Shown: one piece after another, positions 1 to 12,489 of the stretch
Position numbering within the stretch: position 1 is the stretch's first letter
Layout: every line of letters begins with the position of its first letter
Source of the DNA: Acanthornis magna
Taxonomy: Eukaryota; Chordata; Aves; Passeriformes; Acanthizidae
DNA: 64,000 bases
Direction: 5' to 3'
Assembly: GCA_036785705.1 (NCBI GenBank)
Contig: JAWUZG010000366.1
Location: 186,001-250,000, forward strand
Program-made: the position numbers and the translations under genes
The notes under the pieces: model-generated
What the model saw: the letters and a program-made list of their open reading frames with translations, nothing else
Told to the model about the DNA's origin: nothing
Database searches by the model: none

Positions 1-1722
1 AGTAAAATCTACTTGGATACTTTGAAATGGTTGCAGAGCTAACTCGTGACCTCCTGGGGTTGTTTTTCTCATTACTTTTTTATTTACTTTTTGACAAGTT
101 ATGCATTTCTCAGTTACTTGCTTTGCTAATCCAAAGACCCCAATGCACCCATAATTCCTTAAAAAGTGATCACACAAAGCCTGAGTACCCCAATGAGTCT
201 TTTGATGCAAGCCTTCTAATACTTTTCTAGTAAGCGGTTTATTAAGTAACTGCCTTCCATCAGGGAGTTTCCATTTGCCAGATGGATCTTGCTTTCCCCC
301 AATCTTACTTAATTCCTTTTCTTCTGCTTCACTAAATTTTGGAATTTCCGGTTCTTCCTTATCTGGAGTCAAAATTAACAAGATTTTTTCGGTACCATTC
401 TCTGCTGCATCTTTAGCTTCTTGGTCTGCCAAATTATTCCCTCTTATTTCTGGGGTCATTCCCTTTTGGTGTCCCTTAACATGTACTACTGCTATTTCTT
501 CTGGCAACTTTAGTGCTTCTAAAACCTCTAAAATCAGTCCTTCATGTATTAATCCTTTTCCCTTAGAATTTAGTAATCCTCTTTCTTCCCAAATTTTCCC
601 AAAAGTATGTACTACTCCAAAGGCATATTTTGAATCAGTATATATGGTTCCTTTTTCTTTTGCTAGATATTCCAATGCTCTCTTTAGAGCATATAATTCA
701 CTAGATTGAGCTGACCAATGTGAAGGCAATTTTCCTTTTTCAATAGTCTGCATATTTTCTCCATCTACTAAAGTATATCCTGACATTCTTTTTCCTTGTA
801 GGCATCTAGATGAACCATCAACATATATTTTTCTCCCTTCTGGGAGGGCCTGTTCTGCTAGATCTTCCCAAACCTTAGTTTGATATTGTATAATTTCTAA
901 ACAGTTATGTATTAAATCACTTTCTGGTTCTCCATATAAAAATTGAGCTGGGTTTAAACTTTTGTCTACTTCTAATGTCAAGTCATCACTGTCTATTAGA
1001 ATTGCTTCATATTTTAACATTCTGCAATCGGTTAACCATTTTTCAGCTTTCTGATTTAACACGCTCCTGACTGCATGAGGACTATGCACAATTAACTTGC
1101 TTCCAAAAGTAAGTTTACGACTCTCTTCTACTCGAATGGCAGTAGCTGCTATAGCTTGTACACACACTGGCCAGGCATGGCTTACTAGATCTAGCATTTT
1201 AGATAAATAAGCTGTTGGCCTTTTCACTCCTTCCCATTCCTGAACTAAGACTCCATGGGCTACTCCACTTTTTACGTTCACATACAGATGAAAAGGTTTT
1301 TCTAATGAGGGTAAACCCAAAGCAGGTACTGAGGCTAGCTTAATCTTTAGTTCTTCTAATTTAATATCATCTTTAGTCCATTTTATATTGTCCCCCTCCG
1401 TCAATTTTTCGTACAAGAATTTTACTGCCTGTGTATACCCTTCAATCCACAGTCTACAATATCCCAATAATCCAAGCAGCCTTCTAACTTCCTTCTTTGA
1501 AGAAGGAGGGGGGAGAGATAAAATCCCCGCAATCCACTCAGGATTTAGTTTTTAGCTTCCTTTACTTATTAAATGACTGAGATACTTTACTTCTGATTCC
1601 ACAAATTGTAATTTTCCTTTTGATACTCTTAATCCTTTTTCCCCAAGAAAGTTTAAAAGTTTGATAGTAGTCTCTCTAACTTCTGTTTCAACTTCCCCTG
1701 ATAAGAAAAGATCATCAATTTA
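1..1722 (-). pseudogene. Endogenous retrovirus pol fragment (RT end, RNase H, integrase N-terminus)
   Basis: Read on the minus strand, one frame is open from 1551 down to the window edge, about 517 codons. The order is end of the reverse transcriptase palm, connection, RNase H, then the start of integrase. An Asp-Asp followed by LFLSG lies near 1705-1717 and fits the RT active-site box, but its upstream tyrosine is not in frame. RNase H shows VDGSSR near 820, SSELYAL near 700, YTDSKYAF near 640 and NNLADQEA near 435, so all four acidic catalytic positions are present. The integrase zinc finger follows, with KTHWG near 200 and a C-x-x-C near 105. In-frame stops lie at 1552-1554 and 1720-1722, and nothing viral is recognisable beyond about 1850. 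Motifs and domain order fit a gammaretrovirus-like (class I) element. Any env and 3' LTR would lie left of the window. A dead genomic copy. Confidence 0.85.
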
Positions 1723-1849
1723 GGTTTCTCAGCTGAAGGATATTGCAGGTGAAACTTGCTTCGAGAGAAAATCCCAATAGGTGTATTTTGTTTTAAACTA
1801 ATTATTTTTACCTGGAGTCTGAACACATGAGCAAAATGCACCTCTCCAC

Positions 1850-3738
1850 CTAATAATCAATTTTGACACCAAGCCATCCTGAGCACTAGATGAATCACCA
1901 GGTGAAGGGAAAAGAAGCATTTGGCCCTCTTCCAACAGCATTTCATGGTGCCTAGATATGAAAGTCTTTGACAAAACAATGCTTTTCCTGTATTTGAAAT
2001 TGCAGCACATATTCATAATCTCCCAAGACAATAACCAGGAGTCTGCAAGTGTGATGCAAAGAGAAGTAGTAGAAATCAGAGGATCCTTTAGTTTTTGGCT
2101 TACTAATTTAGCCTGGGACTGGAAAGAACTCCAGAGCAAGGATTATAGAGTAGTTATTTCCTGTGTTTGTGAAGATATGCATTTTCTTTCTTACTTTCTC
2201 CTCCCCCCCACCCCCATGCCCCATGTGGCATGGATCCTTTAAGTTTTAAGAGATTTTTTTCTTTGGGTCCTTCTTTAATATTAGTAAGCAGCAATTGATT
2301 ACTTACCCAAGTGTGCAGTAACTGAACAAACCCTAACAAGTACATTGCCATATGATGAAGCGATCTTAAATAAGGACATTAAATTCTGAGCAGTCATTCT
2401 GTAGGAAAAGATAGATGGAGATTAAGAATGTAGTAGGAAAAAGAAAATGATGACATGACTGTAGGAAGTGTTTTTCATGTATATTGGTATAGCAATTAGT
2501 GACTTGCTCATGCAGCCTTTCAGAAAGGGTGGCCTAAGTGAGACTTGTAGTTCCTTCTTAGACTCCTTGATGCTTCGATCCTGTAGTTAAAATTTGGCAC
2601 ATTGCTATTTAATGGTATAGCAAGGTGCTGCAGACTCATCTCCAAATTAGTTAAAAGAAATGGAGTTCATTTTCATTCCTGCTGTTTCTCTCTCTGTGTG
2701 CTAAGGATTGTTGCATTTAAGTGTTGGAAACCTACTTTGAATAGGAGAGGGAATTTAGTTCAGGGATGAACCCGTTCATCCATTTGGGGAAAATTTTCCT
2801 GCAAGGTAAAAGATTTCAAAATTACGTGCTGGAGACTCTAGTTTAAAATTAATGTTTCTGGAGTATTATAGTTGAAAATGTGCAATTATTCATGATAGAA
2901 TTGGAAGTATTAGTACACTGTTTTCATCTGTATCTTAAAAAGCCATGCTTAATTAATCTTGTGCTTTCCTGTACAAAATGTGGTCTCCCAAGCTTTCAGT
3001 CGTTTTTACATTATGGTTGTACATTCAGAAAAATTACTCTTTCACATTAGTCAGTTGGTGTCACCTTTCCCCAAGCCATTCCGGTCCATTCTGCGTGCTT
3101 CCTCATTCCACTGCCTTTTCTCTCATGTCTCCTCTTCTTCTCATCTTATTTCTTTTCATATTGACTTTTTCCCTCATGCTCTTATTTTGTGTGCATTTCT
3201 TCTCTGGTTGTCACTTTACAATCAGCTGCAAACGGTGTCTTATTTGCTTCTGTGTCTTCTGTTATGACAATATGCTGAAGAGTTGTGTTAAGGTGCAGGA
3301 TATTTTGTAAGATTTGTTCAGGGCAGGTGCAAGGGATGTGGTGACTGACCTGATTTTCCATGGATTGGTCTATGGAAAGGAAAAGGTGAGGAATGTCCTG
3401 ACAGTGGATGTGAAAAATGGAAGTTTAGAAAAAGCAGGTAGAAAAAAAAAAATCAAGGAAGTGAGTTATAGGGATCAGCACAAGAGGAAATACTTGATCA
3501 TTTGAAATGGAATGAGAAAGTGGGGACAAGGGATTTTGATGTTGCTGATGGAAGCTGCTGTTTCTGCTGAATCAAGCTTCTGAGGGGTCCCTTGTCTTTT
3601 ACACAGGTTGTCTGAACTAACCTTTGTTGTTTTCAGATTATCCAACAGCTGTTGGAAAACTTAGAAAAAATGATTCATAAGCTTGGCCCTAAGTGATTGT
3701 GTTTTTTCATGAGGTGCTATTTTTTTTCATTTTGACAG
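1850..3738. other. No recognisable gene
   Basis: A/T-rich sequence with short frames in both orientations, none with recognisable protein similarity or exon boundaries. It contains a short C-rich run near 2206-2216. An upstream SEMA4D signal-peptide exon would be expected somewhere to the left of 3739, but I could not find one here. Confidence 0.5.
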
Positions 3739-3884
3739 AGGTCCAGCTAATACATTTTAAGGAATCAAAAGTGTCAAACTATTCAGTCTTGCTGTTAAGT
3801 GAAGACAAAAATGTTCTATTTGTAGGAGCCAGGGAAGTGATCTTTGCCTTAAATGCAGTGAATATTGCTGAGAAGCAGCACGAG
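3739..3884 (+). CDS. SEMA4D: SEMA4D exon a (Sema domain blade 1)
   Basis: The acceptor TTTTGACAG and the donor GAG/GTATGC bound a 146-nt exon (2 nt of a split codon plus 48 codons). It reads LIHFKESK, then NYSVLLLSEDKNVLFVGAR, then ALNAVNIAEKQHE, the characteristic SEMA4D start of the propeller. Confidence 0.87.
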
Positions 3885-4617
3885 GTATGCCTTTTAATAC
3901 ATTATCCTCCATGTAAAAATCATACTCCAAATTTGACTTAATTTCCTGATATCAGTAGCATTGCATTTTAGGCAAATAGGTATCTGAAAGAGAAATTACT
4001 CTGTATGGGCTACTCCAATACTATTTCTGGAAGGTTTTACAGAGTAAAAGAGAGGAAGAAGGGAGAGCTTAGATATAAACAAGTCATTAGAGGTCTCCTT
4101 GGGTGTTTTCTTACTGTCAGGAGTGGGCTGTCTTCTGTTAATCTGAATTTTCATGGGTGGTGGTGGGCACTTTCACCAGCATATAAAACGTAGCTGTGAA
4201 GTTGTACTCAGTATAATGAAAATTGGTCCAGTAAGTTTTCTTGGATTCCTCTCCCCCAAGTGTTTTTTATTCAAGTCTTAGGAAGTACTTCAAATTGCAA
4301 AAATACTTAAACCAATTGCAGTTTCATTTCCCTAAGGCATATGGTAATGAAAAGTTGGTTAGCAATTTGTGGGGAATTGTCATTATGAACCCAAAAGACA
4401 GTAGTTCGGTTCTGCTTAAGGCACATGGATTTCAAAATGTCACCTCCTTGGGAAAAAATGGCTTTGAACCTTGAAATGCTGCCTGCAAAATGTCTTGCAT
4501 TTGCTCTAGATAGTATTAGGATTGCCTTTTCTTATGTGGGTCACTGCAAGATTTTCAGACCTTGCATTGAATTCAAGTACTTTCAATGTGCTTTTTGTTG
4601 CATGTTTTTTCACTTAG

Positions 4618-4680
4618 TTACACTGGAAGGTCACAGAAGATAAAAGGACTCAATGTGTACTCAAGGGCAAATCAGAACAG
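4618..4680 (+). CDS. SEMA4D: SEMA4D exon b
   Basis: A 63-nt, 21-codon exon in phase 0 between TTCACTTAG and GTATGT. It reads WKVTEDKRTQCVLKGKSEQ, matching the segment after KQHE in vertebrate SEMA4D, with its conserved cysteine. Confidence 0.83.
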
Positions 4681-7024
4681 GTATGTACTTTTATTGAAAG
4701 TTGAGAAAGATCTTACACATTTTACTTCAAGAGGAGTGACGTTAAAAGAAGAATTTGTCCAACTGTTTGAAATTAAAATGTCAAGATAATCACTTAAATT
4801 TTTTTTATTAACTTGAGCGTTAGAAACAATGCTTAGTCTTTTTTTAAAAATTCTTAGTTCTTCATTTTTTGTTGTTGAATATTATTTGAATGTTCGAAAA
4901 CATGAACACACCATGATGTGTGCTTAACGTTCATGGTTTTCCATTAAGACAATAAAAGATACAGCTTTCACTGAAGTAATTGATAGCAGCTGTTGTGTTT
5001 TGTTACTGCAATAATTCCGTCAACGCATTTGATTTAACGGAATGAATGATTAATTTGAAATGCTTTGCTTTAGAGCATAGGGGCTTTTTATTAGGCCAGT
5101 GTATTTTTTCACTAAGTGTAGATCCGTGTGTTGTGTTGCTTGGCGGGTGTGACTCAGAGAGCAGCCAGACCTGCCAGCTCGGCAGGGTCCCGTGGTGTTT
5201 GTGGGAACCACTGACTCCGCATGACTGCCAGGAGCTGGCCTGCTCCTTTTGCCTCTCTGTGGAGATGATTTACTCGAGCTAGTTGTATGTGGATGTACCT
5301 TTCTGTTTTGTAATACTACTTCATTTAGTATATTTGTGCAATACCACTCATGCAGTAAAGCAGGGATTTGCTGGGCAAGACTGATGGTCAGGCCTTTAGC
5401 ACAGGTTTGAAAGTAGAAGTCTGCAAGTGCTATGAATACAAAAAGCAGACCTACTCTGCACTTGAGGGATGTGATGCTCGAACTTGCAGCTTCTTTGGTT
5501 CACACTGTTAAAAAACCCCAAATGCTGCATGCAGGCCTGATAGTTCCCCTGCATTCATATGCTTCATCAGGGTGGAAGTGGCTCTCTCCCTCTGACTAGT
5601 GACTTCTTTTCCTTGACTGTGCACTGGTGACCATCAGGACATTATTGGAACATGAGGTGTGGCAGCCATTTAAGGTCTGTTTCCTCCTTGTCTATCTCTT
5701 CAGGATGGGATCAGAGAATATTATTTTTGTTTTCCAGTTCAGTTGGGGTTGCTACTAGTAATACTCACATACAGCTGTGATGAATATGAGATACGATTTT
5801 CTCTTCTATGTATGTGCATATGTTTAGCAGACTGTCTGTGAATCTCCACAAGTTCTCTCAGAAATTATTGGGGTATACTGCAGATCCCATTAATACATCT
5901 ATTGACAGAGCTCTGAATTAATTTTCTTTTATTTTTTCCTGCTCCCAGTTTAGCAACTGACACTTACTGCCAGCCATGCTTTTTCCTCACTGTACTTCTG
6001 ACCTTCTAGGAGTCAAGTTTATGTTGTAGCCATGATGTTTTGCACAGCGCAATAGTTTCAAAAGAGTCAAGGTATTAAGCCACTACTCCTATTTCTTACA
6101 CTTCTCACTTACAGTTCTCTCCCCCACCCATCAGCACTGTGCTGTATAATGCCAGCAGAAAGCATTCATGAAGCTGTTCAAGGGCCTGGTCTGGCAGAAA
6201 ACTGGTTTTACTCTCTTCCCCCCCTGCAGTTTTCTCCCATACAGTCACAGAAATACCTAGTTTGTCTCATGAGAAGGAACAGTAAGGCCAGAGCTTAAAC
6301 TTGCTTAAGAAGTCCGTGGAACAACAGCTCAGTGTTGGGATCTGGCAGTGTACCAGCAAGAATTAAGGGCTGTTGTTGATTCTGGGTTTTTTCACTCTTT
6401 TTAAGTGGGTGTTTGGAGTTGTTTTACTTCATAATTATTCTGAATTTTTATTGTATCCTTTATTAAGGGTTTTGCTCAAACTCCTTGTTCTATTTTAGAG
6501 CAAAAGATATTAAGGAGCTTCCTTGGATGATATCAAGGACTGGGAAAAAAGAAAAAAGGATGGCTATAAGTGACAAAGCTTTGTAGCTAATTTAAGGGTA
6601 TCAGAGGTTTTGCACTTAGGAAACAACCTTGGCTGTCGCTGTTTCATCGAGGTGTACAAGGGCTGACAAAGTCCAAAAGTCCCTTCACATTTAGCTCGTT
6701 GTTCCCATGGATTGGATGTGTGTTTGGAGCTTGTCCTTCCATCAAACAGGGGATGGACCCTGCTGAGCATGGTACCCTGCTAGGGTAATGTGGCAGCTGC
6801 CCACTCCTGGCTGGAGGAAACAGCTGCTGCAGGATTGATTAGAGTTCCTGGAGACTGTGGGGAGATGGTGTCCCAACGTCACATGTGTGTCACGCGGGCT
6901 CGCCGCTGTGATGTGGCACAAGTCGTGGCGATGGACGAGCTGGCAGCACATTGTTTGTTTATGTTGGAATGTGGAGACTGTGGTTTGTCAGAGCTAGTCC
7001 TTTCCTCATCCTCTGTTGTTGTTC

Positions 7025-7304
7025 TGATTTTCTGATATTCGTGGAGGTTCGCGGAAGCTCGCAGGGAAGTCAGGCAGGCAGCACACAAGATGGCGAAAAG
7101 AGAAACTTTATTTACAAGAACTTCTTTATATATCCATTAATAGTCTAATAATTATTGGCCGATAGTTTTTCCACCCCCTATAATGATTGGTTACAATGCT
7201 GAAGTGTCCAGTACCAAAACAATGAGATTAGAAAGCACAAGAATGCAAGTTATCTCTATTCTCCATGAGAAAGAAGAGAAAGATTTTAAAACACTGCAAC
7301 TCCA
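7025..7304 (-). mobile_element. Solo LTR, copy 1
   Basis: A 280-bp block beginning TGATTTTCTGATATTC and ending CAACTCCA (TG...CA). On the minus strand it has a TATATAAAG box near 7125 and an AATAAA signal near 7110, the layout of a short LTR. It is about 93% identical (about 20 differences by eye) to 13598-13877 in the same orientation and at exactly the same length. No clear target-site duplication is visible. The assignment to LTR rather than another short element is an inference from ends, TATA and poly-A signal. Confidence 0.72.
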
Positions 7305-7315
7305 CTCTGTTACAG

Positions 7316-7414
7316 ACGGAGTGTCGTAATAACGTGCATGTCTTGCAACAGCTGAATGATACTTTTCTCTGCGTGTGTGGAACTAACGCATTTCGGCCAA
7401 CGTGTGATTACCTG
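7316..7414 (+). CDS. SEMA4D: SEMA4D exon c, directly after a solo LTR
   Basis: A 99-nt, 33-codon exon in phase 0 with donor CTG/GTAAGA. It reads TECRNNVHVLQQLNDTFLCV, then CGTNAFRPTCDYL; CGTNAF-P-CD is the semaphorin hallmark. The acceptor keeps only CTCTGTTACAG of host sequence before an LTR that ends at 7304, so its pyrimidine tract and branch point would have to come from LTR sequence. Confidence 0.85.
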
Positions 7415-8536
7415 GTAAGAAATGTACCTATGTTTTGACCCAGCAGCAGCTGCAACTTCAAAGCAGCTCAGGTAAACAGAGTTAGTCTCCATTCCCGAAA
7501 CTCTTCACTGCTGGTTGTAAGATTAGGAGCATTTATTGCACTGTCCCACCATAATGGTGGAGTATGGAAATAAGCTGCACTGCTCCTTTTTCAGACCACT
7601 CAATGAATGATTGATTCATCTTGTCTAACTGCAGATTTACTTTCTTTTAGCTTTTATAATTCTTTGTGTTTTGTGTGTTAGCATGAAACCAGTTACTAAA
7701 CCTGAAATGACATTGTTTGCAACTTCCACCCATAACCAAATCTCCCTGAAATTTCTCAGTTTCCTGTCTCTGCTTGTCTCTGCTCCTGGCTGTGCCAAAG
7801 ATTTGTAGTGTTGAATCCTTCAAAATGAAGTCTTGGCACAAAATTAAAACTTTTTTCTCACTGCTGACTCTTGTATCATTTTCCTTACTGCAGCTCTCAG
7901 CAATTTGAAAACTGAGAAATCTTGTAATTCTTTGTGCCTTTAGCTTCCAGTGTCTTCATTACACAGTAAAACTGATTACTTCCCCAGCACTGTGGCTACA
8001 GTTCAGCTTGCTGATCCTCATTCTCTTGATTTCTGAGGGATTTATGAAGTAGCAGCCAAAGTACTCTGTTGCTTTTTAAAGCCTAGTTGGATTACGCCTA
8101 TCTCACCAATTTAACATCATCTCAAAAATTGCTAAATCCACCTCAGAAAGCCTTCTTAATTTCTAAGACTCTCCATTTTTTTTTCAGACTAATTCAATAA
8201 TTACCAGTTGTTTCTACGTATCAGTTAACTTCTCTGCCTTTTCTGCTGTCTGGCTTTTTTGAATGCTCTTTCTTGAGGTCTGTCTGGATTTAACTTTTCA
8301 TCTTTTGCTCTTTTCTCCTTCCACCCTCACAAATTATAGGATCACATTTCTTCTATGTGGGAGAAAATAAGATTTTCTGAAAGCACATATGTCTTTCATA
8401 ATTTGACACAAAATGCCTTTGATGCTGGAAGTTGATGATATAGCTCATTATTTAGTGTTTAGTGTTCAGTTAACTTTGCACAAGTTGAGTGGCTGAAAGA
8501 AAAAAGTGCTAATAGCTGTATTGTGGTTTTCAACAG

Positions 8537-8630
8537 AATTTAATTTCATTTGAACTTGGAGGTAAAAATGAAGATGGTAGGGGCAGATGTCCATTTGATC
8601 CTGCTCACAGCTACACGTCTGTTATGGTTG
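8537..8630 (+). CDS. SEMA4D: SEMA4D exon d
   Basis: A 94-nt exon (31 codons plus 1 nt) between TTTTCAACAG and GTAAGT. It contains GKNEDGRGRCPFDPAHSYTS, almost identical to the mammalian SEMA4D segment. Confidence 0.88.
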
Positions 8631-9565
8631 GTAAGTTCAGACTTTGCATTCCTTCTTATGTTTCGAAAATGTTTTATCTTTTCCACTGTCACCATCCAGT
8701 CTGTCATTATCAAAATGGTAGCTTGCATCTGTATTTTTTGTCTTTATTTTAAAGTATAGACATTAAAATACTTACATAGTCAACCTTAGCATCTTTCTTA
8801 AAAGGAGAACTTCAAACTCTAGGTTGTTTTGGAAGCAACTTCTAAAATACTAATTTTCAAACTGTATTTCCTGGTGTTAAAGATATTTAATTCAGAGAGT
8901 CTAAATGTGCTTAGAGTGCCCTTGTAGTATCAATTACTGTGATTTCAGTAAATATAACAAGTAGTATTGTTATCTGTCCTGAAGGCATGCGACAGAATAG
9001 GGAAGCGAGGTATTTATTGCATGTGTACTTACTGCATGGAAACTCGCCGCTGAATCTTGATTGGGGAAGGCAGAATTTGTGGCTTTACCTGAGTGTCTCA
9101 CGGTCATAAGAGAGAAGCTCAACTTAGCATGAAATGGGAAATAAGAAAAAGAAACAAACATGCTCCCTGCATTGTGCCTAAATTTGTACAAGTCAAGTTT
9201 GAATAATGGTGGCATAGAAAGAGAGGAAAATAATTACAGACTTCTGATGCATTTAAGTAAATCTGCATGTATTTACATAAATGGTAGGTTTTCATGTTAA
9301 GTGTTAAAGTCCCACAAAAACAACGTTGACTTTTGTCAGTTCTAGTGTTAGAGCAATAATAATAATAAACCCAAGTGTGGAAGTGTTAGGCTTGAGAGTG
9401 ATCGGCAGAAATGTAAACATAAAAGACATGTCTAGGGCAATTCAGAGGGAATCCATGTTTATTTTTTCTTGTGGGAAGTTTAAACATAGATAGACTCACC
9501 AAATATTTATGTACCCTTTTTGGTATCTAGTCCATAAGTTCAATTCTTTTGGTTTTGTGTTGAAG

Positions 9566-9679
9566 ATGAGGAGCTTTATTCTGGGACTTCTAACAATTTG
9601 TTGGGAAGTGAACCTATTATTTCACAGCACTCTCGTCGAAGCTCTCTGAGAACAGAGTATCCAATACCTTGGCTTAATG
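9566..9679 (+). CDS. SEMA4D: SEMA4D exon e
   Basis: A 114-nt exon (2 + 111 + 1) between GTGTTGAAG and GTAAGT. It contains ELYSGTSNNLLGSEPIISQ and LRTEYPIPWLN, as in SEMA4D. Confidence 0.87.
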
Positions 9680-10536
9680 GTAAGTGGGCATGAGAAATGT
9701 CCCAAACAAGTTCCTTTTCCTTCTTCAACACCATGGGTACAGAGTGTGTATCTTAGCTGGCTAAGGAGCAATCGTCAGGTGTCTCAAAGAGATGGATTTT
9801 GGTGTGCTGGCCTACACTGTGCGTGTGTGCCCTCATGCATGCCATCAAGAGCTTTTATTTTGAAATTTCAGGATTTTTATCGGCATTGATGATGAAAACA
9901 GCTTCAGAATAGACACACTTCAACTTGACATGAACGGTTTATTTCTTTTCTGCTTGTTTATCCTTGCAATAATGCAGTTTGGTTATGATACAGGAAGGAA
10001 TAGAATGGTTTTGCTCTTGAATTGGTTCTCAAATTGAGCTGATCATGGTTCTTGGCTCTTTCAGTTCCTGAATTTCAAAATTCACTGAGTTTTGTGGTTG
10101 CTCAGAGGTTTGAGGCTTTGTGCCAAAAAGGACCAAAATCATGATCATTGTGTCCAAAAAGGATAGGATTGGACAGAGGCAGGCAAAGGAGGGTTGCCTT
10201 TGCAGGCCCATTAGAAAACCACATTTGAATGTGGCCTGAAAAATGATGAGGTAATGAGCTGTCACATCATAGGTATCTCTCAGGTATCTTAGTGCTATCA
10301 CATAGGTTTTAGGGGTTTTTGTTTTTTTTCTGTTTGTTTTCAGGTGGTTTGGTTTTTGTTTGGAAATGCTCTTCATATTGTGAACAGCAAAATGTGTAGG
10401 CAGGTCAGTGACTGGAGAGGAGGTAAATGCAATGTGGAGTTTGGAGTTTGGGTGAAAGACAATTTCTGAGGGTCTTGGAGGGAATCAAGTTAGTAGTCAC
10501 CTACAGAATAGAAAATACTTCTGTTTGTATCTCTAG

Positions 10537-10688
10537 AGCCCAGCTTTGTTTTTGCTAATGTGGTAAGAGCAGATCCAAACAGCACAGATGGAGAAGACGA
10601 CAAGATATACTTCTTTTTCACTGAGGTGTCTGTGGAGTATGAATTCATTGGAAAATTGATGATTCCAAGAAGAGCTAGAGTATGCAAG
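10537..10688 (+). CDS. SEMA4D: SEMA4D exon f
   Basis: A 152-nt exon (2 + 150) after TATCTCTAG. The donor is AAG/GTGGGA, a slightly weak site. It contains [12 protein letters not shown] and [20 protein letters not shown], the universal semaphorin YFFF-E core. Confidence 0.88.
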
Positions 10689-12025
10689 GTGGGAGATAGT
10701 TCCATTTACTTTTACTGTATCTCTTAGAATCTTGTGTGTGTGTTAAAAAGTATTCATTCTTGTGGACTTACTGCTATGTAAATGGAAGTGATTGAATTTG
10801 GTGAATTTTAATGAATGAGCAGTTCCAATTAGGTCGTCAGAACTGAGAAAGCCAAATGGTTGCTTTGTGAATAAATACTTGATCTATTTTTCACAGTTGT
10901 GAAATTTCGGTACATCTGGAGGTTCTGCTCTCCTCTGGGAGAAAACAAAGCAACCGTGACAAAGAAAACAAAGCAACCGTTTTCCCAACAGCAAATTTAT
11001 CTGGCTGTTTCGTTTTTATGAGGTTAGAAGTTTTATTTTGACTTTACTGTTTTGTAGTTAAACAGGGAAGTCAAAACATCAGTAATGAGTTAGTGCCCTT
11101 GAGATTTCCATTAAACAAGGAGCTGGAGGCAGGTTTACATGGGACTTCTTTTTATGGCACTCTGCCTACTGACAGCTTGTGCACACTTTCAGAGGGGAGT
11201 ATTGTGAAATATGAGAGCTTCATTTATTGTGTTATTCTGTATTTCAGACTGTTGTTTGAAATGGAAATTGGTGGCAGGTTGCAAATCTATAAGCACTTCT
11301 ACTTAATTGTTTTAATAAATTTTGCAGATTTCCTTTAATACATTGCATATACAATTGGGTAATGAGTGGAAATATTAAATGGAAATATGAATACTGTTTC
11401 AACATACATTGAAATCTCTCTTTTAGAGACGTATCAGAGCTACAGGTCAATTATCAAACATTTTGAAACATTTCTAGTCAATAGATCTTAACTTCTTTAA
11501 GCCTTGGTACCTGCAAATCCTTAATAAAGATGGTAACTGCTAGAAGGATTAAACCATTGCTGGATTTCTTCCAATGAAATTATCAATGTCAGGCAAGTTT
11601 TAAGGCATACTGCAGCATTAGAATTTAAATCAGTTTTGATGTCACAGAACAAATGCAATATTACCTATTTCTCTTAAAGGACAGTATAATACTTCCATGC
11701 TTGTTTTACTTTTTTCCTAATGATGCATCTCCCATCTCAGCTTTTTTGAGTGTTGCTGAGGTATGTTCTTCATTAACGCTCGTATTTCATCTTCCCTGTG
11801 CGTGCGATAGAAATAATTTTGCGTTATTTTTGTTGAATCAATTTTCCTGTAGCTTTCATCCTGTTCTGTTTGTGGATGTGTGAACATTTATTGATGTTGC
11901 TAGAGATGAAATGTTACAAAACACCAGGGCTTAGTAATTAAGCCACTGTACAGCAGTGGTTCTTAAATGCAAAAATACTGCTAGCACTCCTCACAAACAC
12001 CTTTTTATTTTTTTAATATCATAAG

Positions 12026-12201
12026 AGGGACCGAGGAGGATTAAGGACCTTGCAGAAAAAATGGACTTCCTTTCTCAAGGCCAGACTGATTTGTACAATC
12101 CCTGATAAGAATTTAATTTTCAATGTTATCAATGATGTTTTTATTGTCAAATCTCCAACTTTGAAGGAGCCAGTGATATATGGAGTCTTCACCCCACAAC
12201 T
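12026..12201 (+). CDS. SEMA4D: SEMA4D exon g
   Basis: A 176-nt exon (174 + 2) with donor ACT/GTAAGT. It contains [19 protein letters not shown] and the GVFTPQL end. The acceptor choice at ATAAG keeps phase 0 with the previous exon. The adjacent ATAAGAG would shift the frame. Confidence 0.85.
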
Positions 12202-12329
12202 GTAAGTGTGCTGTAGCCTTCTCCTGTTTAAGTACCTTTCATCTCAGCTGGTTACTACAAGAAAATAATAATTCTTCCTATGTTTTGTTGCGTTTTGTTT
12301 TTTTTCCTAATTTCTTCCTGTACTTACAG

Positions 12330-12489
12330 GAATAATGTGGGGTTGTCAGCAGTGTGTGTGTACAATCTGTCTACTGTAGAAGAGGTTTTCTCAAAAGGAA
12401 AATACATGCAGAGTGGTAGAGTAGAACCATCCCATCATGTAAAGTGGGTATGATACTACGGGGAGATTCCTAATCCTCGGCCTGGTGCA
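12330..12489 (+). CDS. SEMA4D: SEMA4D exon h, carrying an in-frame TGA
   Basis: A 160-nt exon (1 + 159) between TACTTACAG and GTAAGT. It reads [26 protein letters not shown] and KWV, then TGA at 12451-12453, then [12 protein letters not shown]. Mammalian SEMA4D has an arginine at the TGA as I recall it, so a CGA-to-TGA transition is the simplest origin. Sequence after the stop remains in frame and conserved. Confidence 0.87.

Noticed and set aside
275..709. 144-codon plus-strand frame near the left edge
   Set aside because: Antisense shadow of the retroviral pol frame on the minus strand, which carries clear RNase H motifs.
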